64,000 nucleotides of DNA from Xiphias gladius (GCF_016859285.1 NC_053419.1:12490501-12554500); one strand, 5' to 3'; shown: positions 33,626 through 46,841, counted from the first letter of the stretch. Translations and numbers: made by a program. The notes: generated by a model from the sequence alone, not told the origin.

Positions 33626-36425
33626 CACATGCTTTGCATGGACAGGCGGCTCTGGTACCATTGTCCCTCCCTACCTGAGAGGACAGCTGGGTGGAACATC
33701 ACCACACAGACATATCCTTATTCAGGCCATAAATGCCATCCATTGTTGGAGCCTCAGTCACATGGGCCTTTATTCGGGATGTTACTGTGTCTGTTTGATT
33801 AAAAAAAAAAAAGGGAGTCCTTGCATCTGAGCTGAAAACAATGTTGATTTCCTTTTGAGACTGGAAATGGTGATTTCACCGCACACCCTCGGCTTATGAA
33901 TGATGGGTCACAATGTGGCTCAGTAAAACAATTCCTCAATTAATCATGCAGATCAAAGAGATCCTGACATCTCAGCCCTGAATCTGTAACAAGGCATATA
34001 TTCAGAAAAAAATCTGACTTTTTGATGATGATGGTATGAAATTAAATTGAATTTTAAATGCAAAATGGGACAGAAAGAAATAGAAACCAGCGAACAAGTT
34101 GGATACAAAATCTACTATAAAGACAAGACTAATAATATAAACACACACTTCATCTATAAAGCAAGTGTGCAAAAGTGTGATCTATATGAGTGCAATGTGT
34201 GACGAGGAGTGATTCAAACCTTAATTTAAGTAAGGCTAAACAGGCTCTGGAGCAAAATGTCAAATAAGAGTACAAAGCAGACAGGGTCTCATCACTTTAT
34301 TGTGATTTAAACACTTTCAAAACATACAGTATGGTCTGGGAGGTATTCAGTATTGTTTGAAATAAAAACAATTTTTAAGTAAAGGTTTCATTTTATTTGT
34401 GCAGAAGAATCCAGTGTAGATACTGAACATCGTTGTTGTTGTTGTGGCATTTGCAAATGGACTTCAGTGTAAAACTGAAGCTTTTCTATCAATTAAAGTG
34501 CACGATTAATATTCTAGGCATAGTATGTGTCGACACATACTCAAAACCGCAGAACCTTTTTCAAAAATCTAGAAAAATACACCTCTAAAAGTGCTTAAGA
34601 AACAATCTGCAAACCGTGGTGGTCTTCCCAAAGTAGCTAAAGAACTTGAAAGTGGTCCAGGTAGGTCCAGTGTCTTTCAGTGACAGAATATGCCTTAATT
34701 TGTTACAACGAAATACAGGACTGCATCAGCCTCAATGCAGTTTGGTCCTGGTGGTAAGACTGGTGGCAATTTTCACTCCATTAAAAATGATGTTGGAAAA
34801 CCCAAATGATTTCTAAAATTACTGGGAGATAAACACATAAGCCAATTATTTTGAGAGCTTTAAGGCACCTAAATAGTTTTAAATGTTCAATCTGATTAGA
34901 CTCTCTGCAACATTATTACATATTATCAGTCTATTTAAATAGTAAGAAAATAGATTAATTTGTTAATACTTTTTATAACATCCATATCATCCAATTTACA
35001 AAAAAAAAAAAAACAAACAAAAAAAACTTCTTGGTGGCACAACTCTCTTGCTGACAGCTGCCTGTGCTAACAAAATATGCAATAATTTGCTGAGGAGGTA
35101 GAGAGACTGAGGAAATCATTAAAAAGACACACAAATCCCCCATTAAAGGGACATCATTGCATTAATGAACACTATGCAAGAATTTGGCTAAAGGGTATCA
35201 ATGGTAGGTTTGCGTGGCACCAACAGGCTGATTTCTTAAATGTTAGCTGTACCGTATAACAGCGGGGATGCACATTAAATAAAAAATAAAATAAAATATA
35301 AAAATTTGTTCAAGACACTCTTCTAGACAATATGTCTACCCTGCAGTGCAGCATGGTTCACAGTGATTACAAAATTCAGCACAGTTCAATGTAGTTCCAC
35401 CATTTAGTGTGATTTGTGCTGCTGCTGCTGGTGATGCCTTCAGGTTTCAACACTGATAGCGATGAACTGCAGCCACTGTTAGAGTGATTAAAGGATCATT
35501 TCCCGTTTATTACAACGTTGGTCTTTTTCTTCTTAGTTTTGGCCAACATTGTAATATTAACATTGTACTCAACAAGTTAACTGCTGAGACTTGGAAAGGT
35601 GGGACAGTGCTAAAGAAAAAGAATTCAGATAGAGGCAAGAAACATGAGTAGATAAACCAGACCTGGGTTAGCCAGACTTATTTGGATGAGTAAAATTATG
35701 ACGCAAACTGTCGGTTTACATGACTTCCTGGTTCAGGTTTAACATGCCATATTTCAAGTTTTGTGTGGTTTTATCCAGAAAATCCGGTTAAACTGTTGGA
35801 TGTGTTTAAAACAATCTGATTGTTTGACTGCTCGTGTTCGTTGCCCTGTCAGACTATGCAGCAATGTCCCTTAGGCCTGCCACTAACGCTTATATTGGTT
35901 TTTGATTGATCTTCAGATAGTATTCTCAATTTATTGATTGGTCTACAAGAGAGAAGAAAAACAGTCTTGCTTTGTCCAAAGAACAGTCTATAACCCAAAG
36001 CTTTTCACTTTACTATAAAGTAAGACAATGATAAGTAGGAAAATCTACCATTTAAGAAGCTGAAACCATTGAATATATGGCATCTTTGTTTGAAGCCTGA
36101 CTGAAATGATTAATCAATTATCAGAATAGTTGCAGATTCATTTTCTTTTGATGGACCAATCGTTTAATCAACTAACGTATCAGCTCTAATGGCACGGTGT
36201 TCCCAGGTTTCAGCAGTTACTTTGGGGAGTACACTGTTACCTGACCGATAGAAATGATGGCCAAAACTGCAAAAATAAGACCCAGTTTAAAGAGTTTAAA
36301 GAGCCCAGAGCATCGCAGGTACCTGAAAGAGAGTTAGGTTTTACCCTGACTGGAGAGTTATTACAGTGCGGCAGGCATGCCCAACACCATCTGTATAAGT
36401 ATATACTGTACTTGATTGATAGTAT
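33626..36425. other. Intergenic region between the microexon gene and PCYOX1
   Basis: About 2.8 kb of AT-rich DNA. A decayed inverted-repeat element is at 35871-36188. Elsewhere I see only poly-A runs (for example 35001-35011) and short chance frames; no exon is supported. Confidence 0.5.
35871..36188 (+). mobile_element. Decayed TAGGGCTGCAAC-type MITE
   Basis: The ends (TTAGGCCTGCCACTAACGC on the left, ATCAGCTCTAA on the right) and inner landmarks (GGTCTACAAGA, CATTTAAGAAGCTGAAACC, AATCAATTATCAGAATAGTTG) match the better-preserved copies at 38942 and 39348. It has many substitutions and is the older copy. It carries no open frame. Confidence 0.6.
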
Positions 36426-36431
36426 TTTATT
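36426..36431 (-). terminator. Candidate PCYOX1 polyadenylation signal
   Basis: AATAAA on the minus strand only about 35 nt after the stop codon. If used it gives a very short 3' UTR; a more distal site cannot be excluded. Confidence 0.35.
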
Positions 36432-36465
36432 GCTTTTGGCTCGCATCTCAAGTAGTTCTCTTTTT

Positions 36466-39400
36466 TCAGAGTTCCCCTCTTAGTCGGGTGTGCAGGTCCT
36501 CCTGGTCGATCTTGCCGACCTGGCCGTGCCAGCGATGGTGGGCCAGCAGGGCCACGTTCCTGGCAGAAATGGCGCTCATCTCCATGGCGCTAGCTGCCCA
36601 CTCCACAGCATTGAGGTAGTAAAGTCGGTTGTGCAGGATGAAGGGAGGGGTCTTACGATGCGGTGAGCGGTACGCAGGATAAGCCAGCCACCGAGTCTCA
36701 GAGACCGAATCCCAGGAGAGGAACATGTTCTGCAGCTGCTCTTGAGACAGCGGCTGTGAGGAGGAAACCTTCCAGACTTTCGCTTGGCTGGCGGGGGGCT
36801 GTGTGTAACCCGCAGGGATGTGCACGGGGTTGAGAGAGATCAGGCTGCTGATGACGGAGCCCTTCGAGTCAGTGGTGAGGACATCAGACACGGTGAACTC
36901 TGAGGCCGGCTCCGCGGTCCCGAGGTAGGACGTATTAAGCAAGCCGTGGACCACGGTTGACACCGTCTGGTGGTAGTGGCCAGGGTAGTGAGACGGGATC
37001 GGAGGGGAGAAGCCTGAGAAGGTGATGTCATATTTTCCCTGGTGAAGTGGCGTTGCTATTACCACTATGTCATAGAGAGAGTGCGCTGAACCTGATTCCC
37101 CAACGTAACTGACCTCGTAGAAACTGGCTGTGGTGCCTGAAAATGAGAGGCGGAGGGAGAGGAAATGTTTAAAATTTAAAAAAATAAAAATAAAATGTGA
37201 ACATACTAATGATAAATCCCCCCGACCAGAGAAGACGACAGGTTCTGCACCAAAAGATGTGAATGTTACCTTTCTTGGAAGGTCGAACCCTGACTGCAAT
37301 GGAAGTCACTCTGGCAGGGATGAGCTCACTTTTACTGTTGTATAGCAGTCCTGAGCAAACTCTCTTATTGCCTCCATCCACTGCCCACAGGCCCGAATCT
37401 GCTCCTGCTAATGACACGGCCCCTAGAAGACAAGACATGAGTGTCAACTCTATTTTACAAGCTCACACCTTCCAACAAAAGCCCTGTATTTTTACATATG
37501 TGACAGACCAATACAAGCTCTTACACTCTAAAACATACCCACAAAGCCATGGATGCGGACACTCTGACCATAGTTGGCACGAGTGATGGGTGCGACAATA
37601 TCGTTGAGGAAGATCTGTGAAAATCCTTCGCCTATCATGGTTTCCTCCAGAGTCTGATTCATCAGGGCAAGAAAACCGTCGCCGCCCATTGCGTGCAAGA
37701 GCGTCTTCACACTGGAGAACGAGTAGCCATACTGCTGATACTGGTAGATCCTGTGAATGGTGGGATTTCCATGCTCATTAAGACACCGAACAGAACAAGG
37801 AACAACAATTCTGTGGCAATGTTCCTAGATCTAATGCTAAAAGAATGAGATTTAGGAGCCATGACAAGTGCTTTTCCTCCCTACCTCATAAATTTGTCGA
37901 GAACACTCTCCACCCACATCTGCATTCGAAGAAAGTTGAACCCGTATCGCCAGAGCATGCGAAAGACATTGACTATAAACCAGTCACTCTCTTCAAACAT
38001 GAGCTCCTTTCCATCAAAGATTGCCATTTTAGAGGAGACTTCTTTCCTTGGAGGAATACCTGAAAAACATAGGAAACATATTGAAATGCACTGGACCACA
38101 TGCTAATTATGGTTTCAACTATTCATGTGTTCGTGCTGAGTCTGTTTAATTTCGGACGTGTTGACATCACCTAATTTTTCAATGAAGTGCTTCATGTGTA
38201 GGTTCAGAGGATGGATCATTGAGCCTCCCGTCTCATACTCATAATCCCCGATCTTCACTGTCGCTAGTCGCCCACCAACGGTCCCAGATTCAAACACGTC
38301 GATCTTCACCCCGGCTCCAAACTCCTGCCTCAGGAAATAGGCTGCTGCTGTGCCTCCAATGCCCGCTCCGACCACAGCTTTAAAAAGGAGCAGTGACAAC
38401 AGGGTAAACCAACTTTGCAACAGGCTCAGCTGGAATTGATCTCTTGAGGATGGCAGCTTTGAGGCTGTATGCCAAACCTTTATCCCTCCTCCTTTCCTAC
38501 CAGGAGCAGAAGGGTCAAGGAGGAGGAATGGCTGAAGGAAGGGACTTCTATTATCAAACTTCTGGACATCTAGAGTGGAAAAAGTGGCTCCATCATAACT
38601 GATTATTAAATGTTTGGCATTTGTGCTTGATAAATGACTTGATTAATGGTTAATGATTAATGAAATGATTATTCTGTTATCGGAATTGTTTGTCATTTTC
38701 TGTAGTTGATTAAAAGTGTGAAATCCTGACTCAGTTAAATAATAGGCAAAATATCAGGCTACTGTCTGATACATTATGGATCAAACCGAGAAGACAATGC
38801 ATCAAACTATTGGTCATCTTTCATATTGAGTAATAGATTAATGAATTTGACAAGCGTCCCTCTGGGAGACACTACAGCAAAACTAATCACAAGTTGAAGG
38901 GGTATTTTATAGCAACGGATAACTCGCTGTTGAACTCACATTAGGGCTGCAGCGATTGTTTCTGTTAACAATTAATCTGTCCATTACTTTCTCGATTAAA
39001 GGTTTAGTCTATAAAACACAAGTGAACTCCATCACACTCTTCGAGAACAAGGTGACTTCATCAAATGTTTTATTTTGTCGAGGCAACAGTTTAAAGCCCA
39101 AAGATTTTAAATTTACTATAAATGTAAGACCAAGAAAGTCGAAAAAAATTCCCACATTTTATTTAACCTGGGAACTGTAAAGATTTTTTGGCATTTTTGC
39201 TTGAAAAATGACTTAAACTATTAGTTGACAGTCAAAATAACTCACTGATTAATTTTCTGTCAATTGACTGATTGATTAATCAACTGATCGTTGCAGCTCT
39301 AACGCATATATTCGATCTAATTTGCACAAATATAAGAATATGCTGTTTAGGGCTGCAACTGATGATTATTTTCGTCATCAATTAAACTGACGATTATTTG

Positions 39401-40151
39401 CTCAATTAATTGGTTAATGATTTAGTCCATAAAATGTCAGAAAATAGTTAAATGTCCATCCCAGTTTCTTTAAGTCCAAGGTGACATCTTTAAATGTCTT
39501 GTTTTGTCTGACCAACTGTCCCAAAAAAAAGATATTCAGTTTAATGTGATATAAAACAGAGAAAACCAGGAAATCTTTATATCTGAGACTGAAAAACGCA
39601 TTTTGTTTTTGCCATTTTTGTAAGAAAAATTACTTCAACGATGAATTGATTATCAAAACTGCCTGCAGATTATTTTTCTGGCTATCAACTACTCAATGAA
39701 TCAACTAATCGTTGCAGCTCTAATGAAATGTATGCAAATGATGCGCTCTGATAATCTCTTTGGTACGTTTTATGTACTTAAATTGTGTTATTTATTTGTT
39801 TGTTTGTTTATTTTACTTGCCCACTTTGGTCAGAGCAGTTGCATTCTGGGTGAAGTCGGAATGAGGTCTCCCCCACCAAAGATATAGTATGAAATCAACC
39901 CTCTACCTCGAGCATCCTGGGGAGGATAACGCTCGTCTATCCTCCAGAGAAAACCAACTTTAGAAGATGGAAGCGTCAGCGTGAATGAGGGAGGTAGTTA
40001 CAGACGGTTAAGCGGGTGCAGCCTGGAGACTAAGCTTACCTATCTTTTTGGGCTGGTCCCGCAGCTCGGGGGCCGAGGCTAGACCTCTCCTCCCAGCGTG
40101 CCAAAGCCCCAGGAACAACAGTGCTCTCAGTGACAGGGTTTGCGGATTCAT
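36466..40151 (-). CDS. pcyox1: PCYOX1, prenylcysteine oxidase 1
   Basis: Six coding exons: 40151-40040, 38377-38171, 38059-37885, 37750-37539, 37422-37270 and 37136-36466, totalling 1530 nt, 509 residues; human PCYOX1 has 505. A leader ([13 protein letters not shown]) is followed at residues 39-46 by VVGAGIGG, the GxGxxG dinucleotide-binding turn for FAD. The segments [61 protein letters not shown] and [18 protein letters not shown] match the family. The enzyme is a lysosomal FAD thioether oxidase that releases cysteine and an aldehyde from prenylcysteine. Some segments ([18 protein letters not shown]) resemble the paralogue PCYOX1L, but most diagnostic stretches, and the FAM136A neighbour (as in human 2p13), favour PCYOX1. 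Intron 1 (1.66 kb) holds two MITE copies. Confidence 0.93.
38942..39301 (+). mobile_element. TAGGGCTGCAAC-type MITE, copy 1
   Basis: It begins TAGGGCTGCAGCGATTG and ends GATCGTTGCAGCTCTAA, a terminal inverted repeat of about 13 bp. Inside are the family landmarks GTCTATAAAACAC and TTGACTGATTGATTAATCAACTG. About 360 bp, no open frame. This is a very common percomorph repeat; I suspect a hAT-like origin but cannot show it. It lies in PCYOX1 intron 1. Confidence 0.75.
39348..39722 (+). mobile_element. TAGGGCTGCAAC-type MITE, copy 2
   Basis: Same family and same orientation as the copy 46 bp to its left, with ends TAGGGCTGCAACTGATG and AATCGTTGCAGCTCTAA. It is about 375 bp long. The two copies form a head-to-tail pair inside PCYOX1 intron 1. 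Confidence 0.75.
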
Positions 40152-40700
40152 TGTAGGCACCTAGAGCTCTGCACTAAGGCGCATCTGTGCGGGAGAAAAT
40201 CAACACCGGCCGCGGTCAGCTCAGTCAGTAGGTTTTCTGTCAGTCCTGGTCAAAGGTCACACACTGAAGATTTCAGGCTCGCGCGAGGAACAACAAGGGA
40301 AGTGGTAACGTACGCGACTTGTACAGGTGAGGCCGGCGGTATCATTCGCGTCTAATGTTTTTGACTTTACACCGAGGGAAGTGTTCGGGCTTCCAGCGTG
40401 CACTCACTATTTTAGCAGTCACCGCGAGAGGGGCTGCCGTTGATCCAGAAGCAGCCTTCTCGGAGTTACCTTCGCCGTTACACGTCGCTACAACCGTAAA
40501 GCTCACGGAAACTCCCGCAGGGTGGCCCTGAGTAGAAACCTGAGCTGTTGGCAAGCGCCGCTAACAGGACCTGGAGTGGACTGAACCCACTGAACTCGTG
40601 TCCCCGTGGAAGCGTGTCGCGGCGCCATGAACGTCGCCGCGTGTTGAGACACACTTCCGGTCACGCTCGCGTTCCTGTGTCGCAATAAAAGCCGCAAAAA
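40152..40700 (-). promoter_or_regulatory. PCYOX1 promoter and 5' UTR region
   Basis: CpG-rich sequence upstream of the PCYOX1 ATG, with many CG dinucleotides between 40200 and 40660 and an ACTTCCGG (ETS-type) site at 40653-40660. No TATA box is evident. The transcription start is not resolved. Confidence 0.45.
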
Positions 40701-40839
40701 GTCCAATTGAGGGCCAACTGAGGTAAGCGGTCCTCGGTTTTTTTTTTAAATCTTATCTTCAGCTTCAGTTTCAATTACTTTACAGCTTGAGATGTTGAAA
40801 GCAGAATTTTATGAGGAGCTTACAAAATATGATGCAGTG

Positions 40840-41125
40840 CTTTGCTACTACTCCAACTAGTAGTGTATTAAGTACCTAAAATTGGCTACATACAACATTA
40901 AATAATGCTGTCCAGTAATGCAAAATATAATTAATAATATAACAGTAGTGTTTCTGCATAATGAATACCTTTACTTTTGATACTTTAAGTACATTTTGTT
41001 GTTATACTTTTGTACTTTTACATAAGTAACATATTTGAATTAAGGACTTTTACTAAGTATTTTTAGACAATGGCATTTCCACTTTTACTTAAGTAAAGGA
41101 TTTGAATACTTCTCCCAGCACTGTT
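40840..41125. mobile_element. Fragment of AGTGGTGGAA-type MITE
   Basis: The right end, TTACTTAAGTAAAGGATTTG followed by AATACTTCTCCCAGCACTG, matches the right terminus of the element at 16531-17085, and the inside is similarly rich in AAGTAC/GTACTT words. The left end is eroded. Confidence 0.5.
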
Positions 41126-41179
41126 TATAGCCTATAGCCTACTTTTACTTAATCAAGTAATCTCACTGAAATCAAGATC

Positions 41180-41910
41180 TGACCTGAGAACAGCAGATGA
41201 AATAAGTACAACAGTATTAATAAACCCCACCCACCCAACTCTCAAGCATGGAGCTGGAAATATTCTGCTTTGCGGTTGAGTGGCAGACAAAGAAAACACT
41301 GAAGGATTGGGGGAAGAATGGATTCCATCAAATATCAGCAACTTCTGGATGAAAATGTCCTGCAGTCAGTCAAGAAAACTGAAACTGAGAAGAGGCTTTC
41401 TTTTACAACACAACAATGATCCAAAGTAGGTGTCAAAATCTACCATGAACTACTTCAAAAAAACACAGGCTGAAGCTTTTGGAACAGCCCTCACAGTCCG
41501 CTGAATGGAACTATATTGAAAATCTGTGGGTAGATCTTAAACATGCTGTGTGTGCAAGACAGCCTAAAAATATCTCAGAATTTATGGTGATCTGTAGGAA
41601 GAGTGACTGAAAATTCCTAAATCAAGAATATAAAAGACTCTTAGCTGGCCACAAAAAAATGTTTTCAAGCTGTGATGTCTTCAAGAGAGGGTATTACTAA
41701 GCACTGACTTGTTTGTGTGCCCAAGCTTTTACATATGCTACAAATACTGTTTTGTTTGTGTGTTTTGTTTTCTCGGTTTTTAAGTCTATGTAATAAAATG
41801 TAACAGTGCAATAACATTTGTCATTTTTAGTGTCTGTTTGCAGCAGGAGTTGTATTTACTTTATGTAATTTGCCCAAGGATGCCCAAACGTTTGCAGAGA
41901 GCTGTATATC
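41180..41910 (+). mobile_element. Tc1-like DNA transposon relic
   Basis: Sequence fragments such as GGAAATATTCTGCTTTGCGG and TGGAACTATATTGAAAATCT, and the short translated piece DLKHAVCARQPKNISEF, match the C-terminal part of Tc1/mariner-type transposases and their flanks. The distal end, GATGCCCAAACGTTTGCAGA, is a typical Tc1 terminal motif. No long open frame survives, so the copy is old and inactive. Confidence 0.55.
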
Positions 41911-42400
41911 ATAAGTCTGCGTTGGCGTAATAATATTAATTTTTGCTGTAAATAAAGGACGAGCACAGTACATTCTTGTATCTTACTTTTTATGATGGAG
42001 GTTGATTTGAGTCCCATCGCAGATCTTACAATAATTAACCTTATAAAAGATAAAAGTTGAAATTACCGTTGTCAAGAAATTAAATAGACGATGAAAATGT
42101 AGAAGCAAAATACACTTAGGATACTTTTTCAAATGATCCTTTATTTTGAAAGGACAATTGATCTGTGCAGTTAGAAGCTGAGCGGAAGTGGTTCATTCTA
42201 TTTTGTCATTTCTCATAAAGAGTAAATAAATATTGAGAAGAGTTCAAAAGAGAGACAGCAGGTATGCGACATTGTATTTTATCATTTAGAGTGTGAACAC
42301 TCTTCAATCCTTACTGGATAAAACCGGAAATCTCGTGAAAGTTCATTTTGAAGTCTGACCACACAAAACGGAAGAGGGCTTTTTTTTCTTCTTTTTTTCC

Positions 42401-42620
42401 CCTGGGTGCGGAAGTAAAGCGGAAGTGGCGCAATAACCTCTCATCTTGAACCATGCTTGAATGGAGGTGACCTTAGTTATTGTCAAATTGTAAAGGAACG
42501 TAGCGAACACCTTTGCCGTGGACGCAGCGGGTACATCGCGCCAGTCCCATACAGTTTAGATGCTACTACACTTGGCTTAAGTATTTCTGAAGACTTTGCG
42601 AGTGAGGAGGACGAGCAGAG
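42401..42620 (+). promoter_or_regulatory. FAM136A promoter with paired ETS sites
   Basis: CGGAAGT at 42409-42415 and again at 42420-42426 are spaced 11 bp apart in the same orientation, with CCGGAAAT further up at 42325-42332. Paired ETS/GABPA sites are typical of promoters of nuclear genes for mitochondrial proteins, which fits FAM136A. The ATG follows at 42621. Confidence 0.5.
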
Positions 42621-44370
42621 ATGGCAGAGGCGCATCAGGCACGCGTGCAGCATGTGGTGGAAGAAATGGTCCAAAGCCTGGAGAGAGACCACATCCGCAA
42701 AATGCAGGTATGTGTCTGAACTGTGGAAAGATGACAACATATGCACGCAGCGCCTCGCCTCTACCAGCCTGCCCTCTGCAGCCTCCGTATCCATCATATG
42801 TCCCATCTGTGCGCTCCTGCCGCAGGGTCGCATGTTCAAGTGCAGCGCAGACTGCTGCGATCGCTCCACGGACTCCATGGCCCAGGTGCATCAGTGCATC
42901 GAGAGGTGTCACACTCCGCTGGCCAAAGCCCAGGGACTGGTCACTTCAGAGCTGGAGAAGTTTCAGGTGAGAGATGATCTCTGTCCGCTGTCACCGCTGA
43001 GCAAACACTGCATACCTCTCGACATGTGAGTGTGTGCTATCTTCAAAATGAACCGTCTTTTTTTTTTTACGGTCTTTGCTCAGTCAGGCCACATGTAACG
43101 CGATCCTTTCAATGACAATGTTATATTTCAGAGTGGCATTTTTAACAGAGGTGGTATGACCACTGTTATCGTGGCCACATTAACCCAAAACGGGCCACTT
43201 CTCTATATATTTCTCTGTATCCATATATACTGCTACCTTCAAGTACACCAACAAAACAGATTGATGCAGTAAAACAGAATATGCATCATGGGGGCACATT
43301 TAAGATCAAATAATGAAGGTATTAAAACTATTCTTTGACGGTTGAGATTTTGATATCGGTTGATATCACACACATTAAGTTAGTTACAACTGCATTAACA
43401 ACACACACATGAGATCATGTCTAAAGTTCACACGTTGTCAGCTCCTCATAAGCATCAGAAACTGGACAAAAACAGGGCCTTTCATTATCAACAGCCAATG
43501 AACAAGAGAAGAGTACTATTCTACTGTTCTCTCCATATTCTATAATTTTCCAATTTATTCCTCTGACTTGGAACCTGTCTTTTCCCTCTTACTTGCACTC
43601 AAGTATTAATTCTTTATGTCTTGCAATTATTTTGAAATGTAACAAACACAGAAACAAGAGGAGTTGATTGAAATACAGACAGGTTTTCATAGATATAAAG
43701 AGGAAAAGAAAAGAAACAACACAGTTCTGAGACATGGAACAAATGCATAACTCCCACATGGAAATTAATATCATCGCCTCACCCTTTTGCTTATACATTT
43801 ACCAAAAGCAATATACAAGCTCCAGTTGGAGAAATAATTTTCCATCCTGTCACACATCCTATATGAAATTCATTCATAGGCTGCGACTTTTCCAAACTCT
43901 GTCACCGGGACCTGAAAGTGAGACATCTTCCAGTTCCTGAGAAATTCTGGGTCCTGTCCTTAAATGACTGCAGAAAAAAGGACAGAACATCACTGTGCCT
44001 TAAAGTATAAGGGATAGGACAGAATAAAAAAAGTCTGACTTTCTAGCCTAGTTTTAGCCTAAATACGTAGTCGGCTTTACACCTACAACTTTCTCACACA
44101 CTCCCATTGGGAGCTCTCTCTCTCTCTCTGTCTGTCTTTAAGTCTAAACCATGTTTTCTGTCTTTTCTTTGGCCCCCTCAGGACCGTCTGACCAGATGCA
44201 CGATGCACTGCAACGATAAGGCGAAGGATCTTTTTGACTCCGGCGCCAAGGAGCCCGCCGTTCGATCGCTGATGGAACGCTGTGTGGGCAGCTGTGTGGA
44301 CGATCACATTAACCTGATCCCCAGCATGACCCGAAGACTCAAAGAGAATTTGGACTCTATAGAGCAGTGA
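42621..44370 (+). CDS. fam136a: FAM136A, mitochondrial intermembrane-space CX3C protein
   Basis: Three coding exons: 42621-42707, 42826-42966 and 44182-44370, all introns phase 0, giving 138 residues, the same length as human FAM136A. Four CX3C motifs are visible: C35-C39, C53-C57, C82-C86 and C110-C114 (for example CIERC, CTMHC, CVGSC), as expected of a small intermembrane-space protein folded by the oxidative relay pathway. The conserved segments [12 protein letters not shown] and [10 protein letters not shown] match the family. FAM136A supports stability of other intermembrane-space proteins; its exact activity is not settled (family knowledge). A 190-codon frame from 42457 overlaps exons 1 and 2 in another register and is rejected. 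An ATTAAA at 44985-44990 may be the polyadenylation signal. Confidence 0.95.
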
Positions 44371-46841
44371 TGAGCGGGATGGATGGCTGTGGTCCATCCA
44401 GCTGCCAGTCGACTCAGCCAGTTTGACCAGTAACAACTGAACATCATGAAAAGGCAGGGGGAGTGGAGTTTAAAATCCTTTGAGGCAAAGGGTCGAGTTT
44501 TGACCAGTTTTAAAGGCTTTGACTCTGAATTTTGGTGTTGTGGAGATTTAAAACTGCTCAGAGGTTTATTATTGTACTATGTACTATGTGTAATCTATGA
44601 ACAGCGACTTCCTGGGAAATGGAAGCTGGAAGTTTTTGGCTTGTTAGATGTTGGTTCATGTGGAACAAGAAATAAATCCGGTGAAGCATCTGGTGTCGCA
44701 CCGATGTCTGTGAATAAGGTAGCAGCTCAAAAATGCTTCAAGTGTGCATTTTTAAAAACTGGTAAACTCACTCAATACAAATCTGTGTATCATTTCAAAA
44801 TATACAGCACACCCTGTAATCACAATGATTCAGATATACATGTATTTTATGCATAGTTCTGAATGTGCTCTTCTCAGCCATAATTAATCTCTGAAGTTCC
44901 TTGCCACCATGAGCCCCCTCATTTTATTGTGAGTTGTTCTGTGATTGTCTTACCTCCCACACTCAGATGTGTTTATATAACTCAATTAAAAGTACTGTAG
45001 CTGTAACTGGTTTTGGACTGCATTACTTCCACAATATCAACAACATGATCTCTGGTAACCATAAACTGCAGTAATACTTTTGTTATATGTATTTTAATGA
45101 CTGCAAAAGAATATTTTCAATTATATACAAATAATTGTCCGAGAAAAGGCAACACTGAGGTGGCCAGCCTGAGTGACTGCAGAAGAAAATTGTACTGCAA
45201 GTTTTCATCAAACCCCTTTCATTCCTAACAAACACTAGCATGTGCTAGGAATGAAAACTCCTGACGCAGAGATCATCAAACTGACTCCAGAGAATATGTT
45301 GTGTAGGAGGGGCTGTTGGTTTTTCAGGGATCATTTGATAAAAGAAGAGGATACATGTTTGCAATAAAGGAGTAATCATTACACGATTAGTCATCATACA
45401 AAAATGATAATTATGAACAGTGGGAGTAGTTCGAGTGCTCTGAGTAATGCGATAAAGGATTAGGACATTATCACTAAAATTTCTAGAGAATCGTAGCAGA
45501 TGAAAAGGGGCAATACTCATCAAGTTCATAACCTACAAAAGCATAAATCCAGAATTAACTGAGCAGATGTAGTAAAGACCTACTTTGGAAAAATAGGATT
45601 GTGTGATAGCACCACAGCCCATGTGAATGGGCAGTTTTATTGGCAGTTGAGAATTTTGTACATATTTTCCTTTGCAAAAATAAATCCATACAAATACAAA
45701 TTAAGTAAAAAATAAATAAATGCCAAATTAAAAACACCTTTAACGTTTAACTTGATGACATTTACAGTTGCAGCTATACAGGGGAGTCACACTGACAATT
45801 AGAACGTGTTTTCTTTACAAGTCTGAAAATCCCCACATTTATTAGTTTTCTAAACAACATGAGGTAACAAATTTTCCAAAATTGCCACACAAATAGTGAC
45901 CTAATTAAAAAAGTATAACCACATAACTGCAAAGGTAATTAATCTGGTGAGGGGAGCAGTCTAAAAAATTCTGCTCACATGAGCCTATACAACACAATAC
46001 AAAGTTGATATTATGAAAAGAACCGACTGCACTGCGTAAGAAGAGCAAGAGACTCCGTTTGACACCAGAGAGCTGTGTCAGTAACAGGTATTCCAAGTGT
46101 GAACTGTGTAAATGAGGCAAACACATTAAGACTTGTGGAGCCTCATGTCTCATGAAGAAAAATTATTGGGTTAATCCTGGTTTTTTGACCTCATGATGCT
46201 GGTTCACTTAGAGGTACGCTATGTAACATCAACGTGTTTACTTGAGCGTTGCTAGTTTACTTATATCATTTGAAAGCTATTTTCTGTTTATATAAAGTTT
46301 TATAAATATAAATTTTGCAGTTAATATTTCAAAAAGTCCACCAGGTCCTCTGGAAGGGGTGATGCCGTTTTCTCCCATTTACTGAAGAGGTGGTGATTTT
46401 TCCAATCTGAAAGCACTGGCAGAAGTTGCTCTGGTGTAGAATAGCATGCAGACAAGCCCACCTTAAGACTGAGCTAGCAAAGTGAGATTAACCCCTGGCC
46501 ACAGTAGAGTTGAAAAGCGAAAACAGGCCGAAAATCCTGCTTTTACCGTACCTACCAGTTAGACACCTGTTGAGTGTAGGCATCAGCTGCGCTCCATTCG
46601 ACTCTGCTGGCATGCAACTTTTTACATAGCAGCAAAGGCAGGGAAAGATGCTTAAGTGAAGTGTAGGCAAAATATGAGACGGTAGTTATACTGAATGTCT
46701 ATCAGCTGTTTATCAAACAGCCACAGGTGACAGAGAAAAAGAACTTTAAATTACTCTCCTTACAGCTTTTAAGTGTTGGCAGCGATTGTACGGTACCTTT
46801 TCCATTTGGGTTCTGCCACAATGAGCCAAGTGGGATATGTA
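44371..46841. other. Convergent intergenic region between FAM136A and GMCL1
   Basis: About 2.5 kb that includes the FAM136A 3' UTR on the left (to roughly 45000). The rest is AT-rich with no coding exon I can support. Two AATAAA signals on the minus strand at 46847-46842 and 46857-46852 are candidates for the GMCL1 3' end, implying a 3' UTR of about 0.95 kb. Confidence 0.4.

Larger units (their letters stand above)
40701..42400. other. Intergenic region between PCYOX1 and FAM136A
   Basis: The two genes point away from each other. The interval contains a fragment of the AGTGGTGGAA-type MITE (40840-41125) and a Tc1-like transposon relic (41180-41910). In human, SNRPG lies between these two genes; I found no SNRPG exon here. 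Confidence 0.45.

Noticed and set aside
36466-40151. Assignment to PCYOX1L instead of PCYOX1
   Set aside because: A few segments favour PCYOX1L, but most diagnostic stretches and the FAM136A neighbour favour PCYOX1.
42457-43029. 190-codon plus-strand frame at FAM136A
   Set aside because: It overlaps FAM136A exons 1 and 2 in a different register; the FAM136A frame has conserved cysteines and clean junctions.
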